From assembly GCF_001427635.1 (NCBI RefSeq), contig NZ_LMHA01000001.1, forward strand, positions 522,017-586,016: DNA of 64,000 nt, in the 5' to 3' direction. A program made the translations under genes and the position numbers. This DNA comes from Pseudoxanthomonas sp. Root65. GTDB lineage: Bacteria > Pseudomonadota > Gammaproteobacteria > Xanthomonadales > Xanthomonadaceae. The notes beneath the pieces are model-generated. The model was not told the origin of the DNA. It ran no database searches and saw only the letters and a program-made list of their open reading frames with translations. Shown here piece by piece: positions 17,233-25,306 of the stretch. Numbering within the stretch: the stretch's first letter is position 1; each line of letters starts with the position of its first letter.

Positions 17233-18344
17233 CCCCCACCCTTGCCCGCCCGCAGTACGAAGCCGACCCCGGTGACCCCCAGCGCGTGAAGCTGGCGGGC
17301 GACTGGACGCTGGCCAGTGCATTGACGGTCGCGGACCAGCTGAAGTCGCTTCCCGATGCCGTCAACCGGCTCGACGCCACGGCGATCAACCGCATCGACT
17401 CGGCCGGCGTGCTGCAGCTGCTGCGCTTCGCCAAGCGGCGTGGCATGGACCCGGCGGACATCGAATTCCGCCAGGACCACCAGGCGCTGGTCAGCACCAT
17501 CGAGGACGTGGCCGACGACCGCCCGCCGCGCAAGCGCGACTACGGCTTCCTCGCCGCGTTGTCCCGCCTCGGCTACCGGGTGCACGAGAACAAGCAGGAG
17601 ATCATCGCCCTGCTCAGCTTCACCGGCGAGAACCTGGTCAAGCTGGTGCGCATGGCCAAGGAACCGCGCCGCTTCCGCCCCACCGCCACGGTGGCGCACA
17701 TGGAAGCGGTGGGCCTGGATGCGGTGCCGCTGGTGATCCTGCTGTCGTACATGGTGGGCGCGGTGATCGCCTTCCTCGGCTCCACCGTGCTGCGCGATTT
17801 CGGCGCGGAGATCTATGTGGTGGAACTGGTCAGCATCGCCTTCCTGCGCGAATTCGCGGTGCTGATGACCGCCATCGTGCTCGCCGGCCGCACCGCCTCG
17901 GCGTTCACCGCGCAGATCGGCGCAATGAAGAGCCGCGAGGAGATCGACGCGATCCGCACGCTCGGTCTGGACCCGATCGACCTGCTGGTGATCCCCCGCC
18001 TGATCGCGCTGCTGGTGATGCTGCCGCTGCTGACCTTCATCTCGATGATGGCCGGCCTGGCCGGCGGCGTCACCGTCGGCGCCTTCGACCTGGGCATTCC
18101 GCCGCAGATGTACATCGCGCGCATGCACGACACCATCGAGGTGAAGCATTTCCTGGTGGGCCTGTCGAAGGCGCCGGTGTTCGCGCTGGTGATCGGCCTG
18201 ATCGGCTGCCTGGAAGGCCTGCGCGTGGAAGGTACGGCGCAGTCGGTCGGCGAGCGCACCACCTCCAGCGTGGTGCAGACGATCTCGCTGGTGATCATCA
18301 TCGACGCGCTGGCCGCGTTGTGGTTCATGCACATGGATTGGTGA
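17229..18344 (+). CDS. STAS-domain MlaE-family ABC permease
   Basis: Permease of an MCE-type lipid ABC transporter. The 371-residue protein starts with a STAS-like domain (about residues 15-95, with INRIDSAGVLQLLRFAKRRG) and then has the MlaE/YrbE permease (about 130-370) with VPLVILLSYMVGAVIAFLG, LREFAVLMTAIVLAGRTASAFTAQIG and the EEIDAIRTLGLDPIDLLVIPR coupling segment. In E. coli the STAS protein (MlaB) is a separate subunit; here it is fused to the permease, as in many proteobacterial homologues. Followed by ATPase, MCE and lipoprotein genes with 2-6 bp gaps or overlaps. Confidence 0.9.
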   Translation: MTPTLARPQYEADPGDPQRVKLAGDWTLASALTVADQLKSLPDAVNRLDATAINRIDSAGVLQLLRFAKRRGMDPADIEFRQDHQALVSTIEDVADDRPPRKRDYGFLAALSRLGYRVHENKQEIIALLSFTGENLVKLVRMAKEPRRFRPTATVAHMEAVGLDAVPLVILLSYMVGAVIAFLGSTVLRDFGAEIYVVELVSIAFLREFAVLMTAIVLAGRTASAFTAQIGAMKSREEIDAIRTLGLDPIDLLVIPRLIALLVMLPLLTFISMMAGLAGGVTVGAFDLGIPPQMYIARMHDTIEVKHFLVGLSKAPVFALVIGLIGCLEGLRVEGTAQSVGERTTSSVVQTISLVIIIDALAALWFMHMDW

Positions 18345-18350
18345 CGGCGC

Positions 18351-19160
18351 ATGACCGACGAATCCCCCATCATCCAGGTGCGCGGCCTGGTCAACCGCTT
18401 CGGCGAGCAGACCGTGCACGAAGCCCTCGACCTGGACGTGCGCCGTGGCGAGATCCTCGGCGTGGTCGGCGGCTCCGGTACCGGCAAGTCGGTGTTGATG
18501 CGCTCGATCCTGGGCCTGCGCCAGCCCGACGAAGGGCAGATCACCGTGCTCGGCGAGGATGCCCGCTCGGAGGATCCTGCCGCACGCCAGCATATCGAGC
18601 GCAATACCGGCGTGCTGTTCCAGGATGGCGCGCTGTTCTCGTCGCTGACGGTCGGCGAGAACGTGCAGGTGCCGCTGAAGGAGCATCATCCGGAACTGCC
18701 GGACAGCTGGCGCTACGAACTCGCGCTGCTGAAGGTCAAGCTGGCCGGCCTGCCGGCCGATGCGCTCAACAAGCTGCCCTCTCAACTGTCCGGCGGCATG
18801 CGCAAGCGCGCCGGCCTGGCGCGTGCGCTGGCGCTGGACCCGCCGCTGCTGTTCCTCGACGAACCCACCGCAGGCCTGGACCCGATCGGCGCGGCCGCGT
18901 TCGACCGGTTGATCAAGACGCTGCAGGAAGCGCTGGGCCTGACGGTCTTCCTGATCACCCACGATCTGGACACGCTGTACGCGATCTGCGACCGCGTGGC
19001 GGTGCTGGCCGACCAGCGGGTGATCACGGTGGCGCCGCTGCAGGAGGTGGAGCGCTTCGACCATCCCTGGGTGCAGGAATACTTCCACGGTCCCCGTGCG
19101 CGCGCCGCGCGTGACGGACAGCAGGCCTCCGGGCCCCTCTTTTCGCAAACGGCGGTCTGA
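18351..19160 (+). CDS. MlaF-family ABC transporter ATP-binding protein
   Basis: ATPase of the MCE lipid transporter, 269 residues. Walker A GGSGTGKSVLMRSILGL, Q-loop region LFQDGALFSSLTVGENV, signature LSGGMRKRAGLARALALD, Walker B LLFLDEPTAGLDP and the H-loop ITHDLDTLYAICD are all present and intact. The Arg-rich RKR after the signature glycine pair is typical of MlaF-type rather than sugar or amino-acid importers. It is third in the DMT - permease - ATPase - MCE - lipoprotein operon. Confidence 0.93.
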   Translation: MTDESPIIQVRGLVNRFGEQTVHEALDLDVRRGEILGVVGGSGTGKSVLMRSILGLRQPDEGQITVLGEDARSEDPAARQHIERNTGVLFQDGALFSSLTVGENVQVPLKEHHPELPDSWRYELALLKVKLAGLPADALNKLPSQLSGGMRKRAGLARALALDPPLLFLDEPTAGLDPIGAAAFDRLIKTLQEALGLTVFLITHDLDTLYAICDRVAVLADQRVITVAPLQEVERFDHPWVQEYFHGPRARAARDGQQASGPLFSQTAV

Positions 19161-19163
19161 TCC

Positions 19164-20090
19164 ATGGAAACACGCGCCAATTACGTGCTCATCGGAGCCT
19201 TCACCCTCATCATCGCCGCCGCGCTATTGCTGTTCGGCCTGTGGGCGGCGAAATACTCCTCCGAGCGCACCTGGCAGGAATACCAGGTGGTGTTCCGCGA
19301 GGCGGTGACAGGCCTGACCGTCGGCAGCCCGGTGCAGTACAACGGCATCGCGGTCGGCTCCATCACCAAGCTCTCGTTGGCCCCGAACGATCCGCGCCAG
19401 GTGATCGCCCGCATCCGCGTGGAGTCGTACACGCCGGTGAAGACCGACACCCGCGCCAAGCTGGCGATCACCAGCCTGACCGGCCCGACCATCATCCAGT
19501 TGAGCGGCGGTACGCCGCAGGCGCCGTCGCTGACCAGCGTGGATTCGCGCGAGGCACCGGTCATCCAGACCGCGCCGTCGGCGCTGCAGAACATCACCGA
19601 CACCGCCAACCGCATCGTCGAACGCCTGGACCAGGCGCTGAGCGACAAGAACGTCGCCAGCATCACCGCCACGCTGGAGAACCTGGAGACGATGAGCAAC
19701 GCGCTGGCCAGCCGCGAGGACGGGATCGAAGCGTTGATCACCAGCGCGCGCGACGCCGCGCAGAATCTGGACAAGACCCTCACCACCACCAACGGCGCCA
19801 TCGAGCGGCTGGACAAGAACCTGGTGCAGGAACTGCCGGGCATCCTGGACAAGCTGGAAACCACGCTGGGCAAGCTCGACTCGGCCGCCGGCAACGCGGA
19901 CGCTATCCTCGGCGAGAACCGCGCCGCCATCAACAGCTTCGCCAGCGACGGCCTGGGCCAGCTGGGCCCCACCCTCACCGAACTGCGCGGCCTGGTGCGC
20001 GACCTGCGCCGCGTCAGCGACCGTCTCGAAGGCAATCCCGCGCGCTACCTGCTCGGCCGCGACGCACCCAAGGAGTTCGACCCGAAATGA
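19164..20090 (+). CDS. MlaD-type MCE-domain protein
   Basis: Periplasmic substrate-binding component of the lipid transporter, anchored by one N-terminal membrane helix (residues 8-30, VLIGAFTLIIAAALLLFGL). The MCE domain (about 38-118) contains FREAVTGLTVGSPVQYNGIAVGSI and LTGPTIIQLSGG. The remaining ~190 residues are mostly helical and polar with regular Leu spacing (for example ERLDKNLVQELPGILDKLETTLGKLD), likely the needle or coiled-coil extension seen in longer MCE proteins. The 308-residue length is well above E. coli MlaD (183), so the system is closer to the Pqi/Yrb-like variants than to classical Mla. The stop overlaps the next start (ATGA). Confidence 0.9.
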   Translation: METRANYVLIGAFTLIIAAALLLFGLWAAKYSSERTWQEYQVVFREAVTGLTVGSPVQYNGIAVGSITKLSLAPNDPRQVIARIRVESYTPVKTDTRAKLAITSLTGPTIIQLSGGTPQAPSLTSVDSREAPVIQTAPSALQNITDTANRIVERLDQALSDKNVASITATLENLETMSNALASREDGIEALITSARDAAQNLDKTLTTTNGAIERLDKNLVQELPGILDKLETTLGKLDSAAGNADAILGENRAAINSFASDGLGQLGPTLTELRGLVRDLRRVSDRLEGNPARYLLGRDAPKEFDPK

Positions 20091-20716
20091 AGCCGCAGCG
20101 CCTCACCTTCGCCCTCCCCTTCCTGCTGGTGCTTGCCGGCTGCTCGATCCTGGGCAGCGAGCAGCGCGACCCGGTCACCATCTACGCGCCGGATGTCAGG
20201 GTCGCACCGCAGGCCGGCTGGCCGCAGGTGGACTGGACGCTGATCATCGCCAAGCCGACGGCTGCGCGCGTGATCGACAGCCCCCGCATCAGCGTGCGGC
20301 CGATGCCCGGCGAACTGCAGGTCTACCGCGGCGTGTCGTGGGCGCTGCCCGCAACCGACATGCTGCAGGACGCGGTGCAGCGCACGCTGGAGGATTCGGG
20401 GCGCATTCCTGCCGTGGCCAGCGCGGATGCCGGCATCCTCGGCGAGTACAAACTGGTCATGGACCTGCGCCGCTTCGAGGCCGATTACGCCGGCGGTGCG
20501 TTGCCATCCGCCGTGGTCGAAGTGAACGCCAAGCTGGTCAACAACCGCGGCCAGCGCGTCGTCGCGTCGCGCACGTTCCTGCAGCAGAAGCCCGCGAACA
20601 GCGTCGACGTCGCGCAGGTGGCGACGGCCTTCGAGGAGGCGCTGGAAGCCGCCACCGCCGATATCGCCGGCTGGGTGCTGGTCTCCGGCAACGGCGACCC
20701 GAATGCCGAGCGTTGA
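20087..20716 (+). CDS. PqiC-like ABC-type transport auxiliary lipoprotein
   Basis: A 209-residue outer-membrane lipoprotein: signal peptide with the lipobox LAGC (Cys19), then an ABC-transporter-auxiliary domain with YAPDVRVAPQAGWPQVDWTLIIAKPTAARVIDSPRISVRPMPGEL and the late motif LVNNRGQRVVASRTF. PqiC-type lipoproteins form the outer-membrane end of PqiAB/MCE systems. It closes the operon. The set permease + ATPase + long MCE + PqiC-like lipoprotein, without MlaC or MlaA nearby, implies a lipid path that goes through the MCE needle to this lipoprotein rather than through a soluble carrier (inference). Confidence 0.85.
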   Translation: MKPQRLTFALPFLLVLAGCSILGSEQRDPVTIYAPDVRVAPQAGWPQVDWTLIIAKPTAARVIDSPRISVRPMPGELQVYRGVSWALPATDMLQDAVQRTLEDSGRIPAVASADAGILGEYKLVMDLRRFEADYAGGALPSAVVEVNAKLVNNRGQRVVASRTFLQQKPANSVDVAQVATAFEEALEAATADIAGWVLVSGNGDPNAER

Positions 20717-20736
20717 TCGCTGATCGGTGCTGCAAC

Positions 20737-21360
20737 TCAGCGACGGCGCGCCGGATCGATCCAGCGGAACGTCAGGTTGATGCGCGGCCCCACCGGCTTG
20801 GCCGTGCGCGGCAGTGCATGGCGGTAGTGCCGCTGCGTATCGCCCGCCATCACCAGCAGACTGCCGTGCGGCAAGTCGAACGCTGAACGCAGCGCCGGAT
20901 CCTGCCGGTGCTTGAGCAGGAAGCGGCGCACGCCACCCAGGCTGACGGAGGCGATCACCGGCTGCGAGCCGAGTTCAGGCTCGTCGTCGCTATGCCAGCC
21001 CATCGCATCGCGCCCGTCGCGGTACAGGTTCGCCAGCAAGCTGTTGAAGGGCACGCCGAGTTCGTCCTGCAGCCGCGCGCGCACGCCAGTCAGCGCCGCC
21101 GTCCACGGATGCGGCAGGAAGTCGGCACCCGAATACCGGTACACCGCCTCCGCATCCCCGATCCAGGCACTCAGTCTGGGCGAATCGACATGGCGCCCGA
21201 AGATCCGGATGCGGTGCACGCTCCACGGCAGCGACGGCCGCAGCGCATCGAACAGCGCATCGGCCTCCACGCTGGGCAGCCACGCGGGCCGATAAACGAG
21301 ATGCGCGCCCGGCAGCGCCACATCGTGTCCATCCGCAGGGAGCGGCAGGGGTATGGTCAT
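20737..21360 (-). CDS. alkB: Alpha-ketoglutarate-dependent dioxygenase AlkB
   Basis: Fe(II)/2-oxoglutarate oxygenase repairing alkylated bases (1-methyladenine, 3-methylcytosine) by oxidative demethylation. In 207 residues the metal ligands are H123 and D125 (GWHSDDEPELG) and H181 (RHYRHALPR), with the 2OG-binding RINLTFR around R193 and R199. The layout and short N-terminus match the AlkB2/3-like bacterial group. It converges on the lipid-transport operon with a 20-bp gap and is divergent from the ETF-QO gene (65 bp between starts), so a shared promoter region is likely. No Ada-box site could be identified. Confidence 0.93.
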   Translation of the reverse strand: MTIPLPLPADGHDVALPGAHLVYRPAWLPSVEADALFDALRPSLPWSVHRIRIFGRHVDSPRLSAWIGDAEAVYRYSGADFLPHPWTAALTGVRARLQDELGVPFNSLLANLYRDGRDAMGWHSDDEPELGSQPVIASVSLGGVRRFLLKHRQDPALRSAFDLPHGSLLVMAGDTQRHYRHALPRTAKPVGPRINLTFRWIDPARRR

Positions 21361-21425
21361 GCCCGCGATGCTCGCGGATTTGCCCCTTCCGGCGCAAACC
21401 CCGAAAATGCCGGGAGCCTAACGCC

Positions 21426-23054
21426 ATGCTGGAGCCACGCCCGATGTCCGATGTCGAACGCGATGTGATGGAGTACGACGTCGTCACCGTCGGCGCGGGG
21501 CCGTCGGGCCTGGCCTTCGCCATCCGGCTGAAGCAGCTGAATCCCGAGATCTCGGTCTGCGTGATCGAGAAGGCCAGCACCATCGGCGCCCACATCCTGT
21601 CCGGCGCGGTGATCGAGCCGCAGCCGCTCGACGCGCTGCTGCCGGGCTGGCGCGACAATCCGCCGCCCGTGTGCGTACCGGCCGCGGATGACGAGTTCTG
21701 GTACTTCAGCAAGGACGGCGGCCGCAAGTTCCCGATCGTGCCGCCCGGCATGCGCAACCACGGCAACTTCATCGTCTCGCTCGGCGCCATGTGCGCCTGG
21801 CTGGCGCCGCAGGCCGAAGCGCTGGGCGTGGAAATCTATCCGGGCTTCGCCGCCGCCGAGACGCTGCATGACGACGAGGGCAAGGTCATCGGGGTGCGCA
21901 TCGGTGACATGGGCATCGCGAAGGACGGCAGCCACAAGCCGGGCTACACGCAGGGTATCGACATCCGCGCCAAGGTCACCGTACTGGCCGAAGGCGCGCG
22001 CGGCCACCTGACCAAGCGGCTGGTGAAGCGCTTCGCGCTGGACAAGGACAGCGACCCGCAGGCCTATTCCATCGGCATCAAGGAACTGTGGCAGGTGCCG
22101 GAAGGCCGCGTCACGCCGGGCAAGATCGTGCACACGCTGGGCTGGCCGGCCAGCAACGACATCTACGGCGGCAGTTTCCTGTATCACCTGGAGAACAACC
22201 AGATCGCGCTGGGCTACGTCAGCGGACTGGATTACAAGGACCCCGAGTACAAGCCGTGGGAGGCCTTCCAGCAATGGAAGAACCACCCGCTGATCAAACC
22301 GCTGCTCGAAGGCGGCAGCATCCTGTCCGCCGGCGCGCGCGCCATCGTCACCGGTGGCTGGCAGTCGCTGCCGAAGGTCGAGATGCCGGGCGCCCTGCTG
22401 ATCGGCGACACTGCCGGCCTGCTCAATGTGCCGAAGATCAAGGGCACGCACCAGGCGATCCGCAGCGGCATGCTGGCCGCAGAACACCTGGTCGCCTCGC
22501 AGCTCGCGCCGGAAGGCTTCGACGCCAAGCTGCGTGCGTCAGATGCGATGGCTGAGCTGAAGGCCGTGCGCAACATCAAACCCGGCTTCAAGAAGGGCCT
22601 GTGGTTCGGCATGGCGAATGCCGCCTGGGAGACCGCCGTGGGCGGACTCTCACCGTGGACCCTGAAAGTAAAGCCCGACTGGTCGTCGCTCGACAAGGTC
22701 GGCGAGTACGAAGAAACGAAGCGCGATTACGTGGACCGCACCCTGGCGCCGCGCGACCGCCTACAGGGCGTCTACTACGCCGCCACCGAACATGACGAAG
22801 ATCAGCCCGTGCACCTGCGCGTGCACGACACCTCCGTCTGCGTCAGCCGCTGCGCCGCCGAATACGACAACCCCTGCACCCGCTTCTGCCCGGCCGGTGT
22901 CTACGAGATCGTCGACGACGGCGATGGCAAACGCCTGCAGATCAACGCCGCCAACTGCGTCCACTGCAAGACCTGCGATATCAAGGACCCCTACCAGATC
23001 ATCGACTGGGTGACGCCGGAAGGCGGGGCGGGGCCGAATTACCAGAAACTGTAG
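21426..23054 (+). CDS. Electron-transfer flavoprotein:ubiquinone oxidoreductase
   Basis: Membrane-associated FAD/4Fe-4S enzyme that passes electrons from ETF (etfBA, at 30.3-32.0 kb) to ubiquinone, linking fatty-acid and amino-acid oxidation to respiration. The 542-residue protein has the FAD-binding GAGPSGLAFAIRL near the N-terminus, EKASTIGAHILSGAVIEP, the second FAD motif GALLIGDTAGLLNVPKIKG, and a C-terminal ferredoxin-like region with NCVHCKTCDIKDP plus an upstream FCPAGVYE cysteine. These supply the four cluster ligands. Start options are 21426 (listed) and 21444 (MSDVERDVMEYDVV). The next gene begins 7 bp after the stop, suggesting read-through into a glycan gene. Confidence 0.94.
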   Translation: MLEPRPMSDVERDVMEYDVVTVGAGPSGLAFAIRLKQLNPEISVCVIEKASTIGAHILSGAVIEPQPLDALLPGWRDNPPPVCVPAADDEFWYFSKDGGRKFPIVPPGMRNHGNFIVSLGAMCAWLAPQAEALGVEIYPGFAAAETLHDDEGKVIGVRIGDMGIAKDGSHKPGYTQGIDIRAKVTVLAEGARGHLTKRLVKRFALDKDSDPQAYSIGIKELWQVPEGRVTPGKIVHTLGWPASNDIYGGSFLYHLENNQIALGYVSGLDYKDPEYKPWEAFQQWKNHPLIKPLLEGGSILSAGARAIVTGGWQSLPKVEMPGALLIGDTAGLLNVPKIKGTHQAIRSGMLAAEHLVASQLAPEGFDAKLRASDAMAELKAVRNIKPGFKKGLWFGMANAAWETAVGGLSPWTLKVKPDWSSLDKVGEYEETKRDYVDRTLAPRDRLQGVYYAATEHDEDQPVHLRVHDTSVCVSRCAAEYDNPCTRFCPAGVYEIVDDGDGKRLQINAANCVHCKTCDIKDPYQIIDWVTPEGGAGPNYQKL

Positions 23055-23061
23055 GAATTCC

Positions 23062-25140
23062 GTGGCAACGTCCCTGTCCCGTCGCGTTCGCACCGCGCTG
23101 TTCTATGCCCTGCGGACCGCCTTCCGCCTGACACCGATGCCGCAAGGCACCCGCGACAGGCTGCGCGAACGATTCCTCGACACGAAAGGCCACTGGGTGC
23201 CGGAAGGGCCGAAGGGCCAGGCGCCAATGGGAGAACTGCCACGCAGGCCTTATGTGCGTTCCGATGAACGCGCGATCGGCTACGTGCCATACGAGAAGGG
23301 CGAACTTCCGGATCCGCTTCCCGCTACGCTCGTGGCTTTCTATCTGCCGCAGTTCCACACCATTCCCGAAAACGACGAATGGTGGGGCAAGGGCTTCACC
23401 GAGTGGCGCAACGTCACCCGCGCCCTGCCGCAGTTCGAAGGCCACTATCAGCCCAAACTACCCGGCGATCTGGGTTTCTACGACCTGCGCAACGTCGAGG
23501 TCATGCACGAACAGGCCCGCCTCGCCCGCGAGTACGGCATCAGCGCCTTCTGCTTCTACTTCTACTGGTTCGGCGGCAAGACCCTACTCGAAACCCCGCT
23601 GCGCAACTGGCTCAACGACAAGACCATCGACCTGAAATTTTGCCTGTGCTGGGCCAACGAGAAATGGACGCGCACGTGGGATGGGCGTGGTGACGAGATC
23701 CTGATCGATCAGAAGCATTCGCCTGAAGACGACATCGCATTCATTGAGTATGTGGCGGAGTACATGCGGGATCCGCGGTATTTGCGGGTAGATGGGAAGC
23801 CGGTGCTGGTGGTGTATCGACCTGGCTTGCTGCCGGACGCTTGTGCCACTGCCAAACGATGGCGCGAATGGTGTGACTCACACGACATAGGCGACCTACA
23901 GATTGTCTATGTCGAGAGTTTTGAATCCCCACCCCCAGCGCAGTACGGGCTAGACGCCTCTATCGCCTTCCCGCCAAACCAGCACCCTGCTACAGACGTC
24001 ACGACGCGACAGGTGCTCTTGAATCCCGCGTTCCAAGGCGAGTTACTGGACTGGCGGACGCTGCCCAAGGTCGTGGTGCCGTCACGGGGTAACCGCTACC
24101 CGGGGGTGGCGCCAGGTTGGGACAACGAAGCGCGGCGCCCCGGCCGCGGCCGAGTAATGCTTCATGCTTCCCCACGCGGATATCGCGATTGGCTGGTAAA
24201 CAGCATCCGTGACGGAAACGCGCTAGCCCAACACCTCGTTTTCATCAATGCATGGAACGAATGGGCTGAAGGGGCCATGCTGGAGCCTGATGCCAGGCTT
24301 GGTTATGCGAATCTCCAAGCTACGCGCGATGCGCTGACTATTGTTGCCTGCAACGAGGATCGCACACATGCCATAAAGCATGCTTCCACGCACGCTGTGG
24401 TCCACGCATGGCATGTTGATGTTCTGACAGAAATCTTGGATACACTGAAAAGTGGTGGCTTGGACTGGCACCTTACTGTTACCACGACGTACGATCGCGC
24501 CGCAGAAGTCCGCGAATCCTTGGAATCGTCGACTTTTCCCTTCAACCTAATCATCGTTGAGAACCGCGGACGTGACATGCTGCCCTTCCTCATTGCCTCC
24601 GAGCATCTGCTGGCAAACGGGGTTGAAGTTGTTCTTAAACTCCACACTAAAAAATCCCTCCATCGGTGGGATGGAGATGCATGGCGACGCGATCTGCTTA
24701 CGAAACTGGTATCCGGCGATCGTGCGCGAGAAGCCGTGCTGACAATGGAAAACAATCACCACGCAGGCCTTATCGCGCCAACTGGTCATATCCTTGGCTT
24801 GGATTACTACTGGGGCGCGAACGAACGCTCTGTCCACTCACTAGCGCGGCGCACCGGACTTCCTCCCGTAGACTGTCATGACGGGAGGTTTGTCTCTGGA
24901 AGCATGTTCTGGGTTCGGCTCGCGGCCATTCGTCCGCTACTCGACGCACACATCCAGCCAAGTGAGTTCGAGCCCGAACAAGGACAGGTAGACGGAACGC
25001 TCGCGCACGCCTTCGAGCGGATCATCCAGCATTGCGTGATAAGCACTGGCTTCAGTACATTCTTCTTGGCGGAGAGCGGCTCGGCTGGAGACACTCCATC
25101 GACCGGCGACAACACCTATTCCTACGCCAGTCGCGGCTGA
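23062..25140 (+). CDS. WbsX-like glycan protein with RgpF-type C-terminal domain
   Basis: A 692-residue cytosolic protein related to polysaccharide synthesis. Residues ~90-400 match the WbsX/GH99-like family: VAFYLPQFHTIPENDEWWGKG, FTEWRNVTRALPQF, ISAFCFYFYWFGGKTLLETPL and FINAWNEWAEGAMLEPD. Residues ~425-670 resemble rhamnan-synthesis F-type domains, with IIVENRGRDMLPFL, VVLKLHTKKSLHR and FVSGSMFWVR. Such proteins occur in O-antigen and rhamnan loci as likely glycosyltransferases, but the chemistry is unproven. Start is a GTG, 7 bp after the ETF-QO stop. Odd point: the first ~670 bp use the GC-rich codons of the surrounding genome, whereas from about 23,735 on codon use is much more mixed, as if the 3' part came from elsewhere. 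Confidence 0.8.
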   Translation: MATSLSRRVRTALFYALRTAFRLTPMPQGTRDRLRERFLDTKGHWVPEGPKGQAPMGELPRRPYVRSDERAIGYVPYEKGELPDPLPATLVAFYLPQFHTIPENDEWWGKGFTEWRNVTRALPQFEGHYQPKLPGDLGFYDLRNVEVMHEQARLAREYGISAFCFYFYWFGGKTLLETPLRNWLNDKTIDLKFCLCWANEKWTRTWDGRGDEILIDQKHSPEDDIAFIEYVAEYMRDPRYLRVDGKPVLVVYRPGLLPDACATAKRWREWCDSHDIGDLQIVYVESFESPPPAQYGLDASIAFPPNQHPATDVTTRQVLLNPAFQGELLDWRTLPKVVVPSRGNRYPGVAPGWDNEARRPGRGRVMLHASPRGYRDWLVNSIRDGNALAQHLVFINAWNEWAEGAMLEPDARLGYANLQATRDALTIVACNEDRTHAIKHASTHAVVHAWHVDVLTEILDTLKSGGLDWHLTVTTTYDRAAEVRESLESSTFPFNLIIVENRGRDMLPFLIASEHLLANGVEVVLKLHTKKSLHRWDGDAWRRDLLTKLVSGDRAREAVLTMENNHHAGLIAPTGHILGLDYYWGANERSVHSLARRTGLPPVDCHDGRFVSGSMFWVRLAAIRPLLDAHIQPSEFEPEQGQVDGTLAHAFERIIQHCVISTGFSTFFLAESGSAGDTPSTGDNTYSYASRG

Positions 25141-25231
25141 TCTCTCGTCCGCCGCGCGCTGCCGCTTGCCGTGCGAGCCATCCCGCACAGATCAAGCCCT
25201 GAGCCGACAGGATCCTCGATCAATCCAAACG

Positions 25232-25270
25232 AAAACCCGCACGTATTCCGCTTCCAGATACACGTGCGGG
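25232..25270 (-). terminator. Rho-independent terminator of the metalloprotease gene
   Basis: CCCGCACGT at 25236-25244 pairs exactly with ACGTGCGGG at 25262-25270, and the four As at 25232-25235 give a T run on the minus strand. It lies 37 bp beyond the stop of the leftward metalloprotease gene and between two convergent genes. Confidence 0.82.
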
Positions 25271-25306
25271 AATCTCGTCTGCAATCGCATAGACGAATGC
25301 CTGCAC

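Noticed and set aside
15363..18344. A 993-codon plus-strand frame across the exporter and DMT genes
   Set aside because: It is antisense to the exporter and out of frame with the DMT gene; only the MlaE-like part from 17229 is real.
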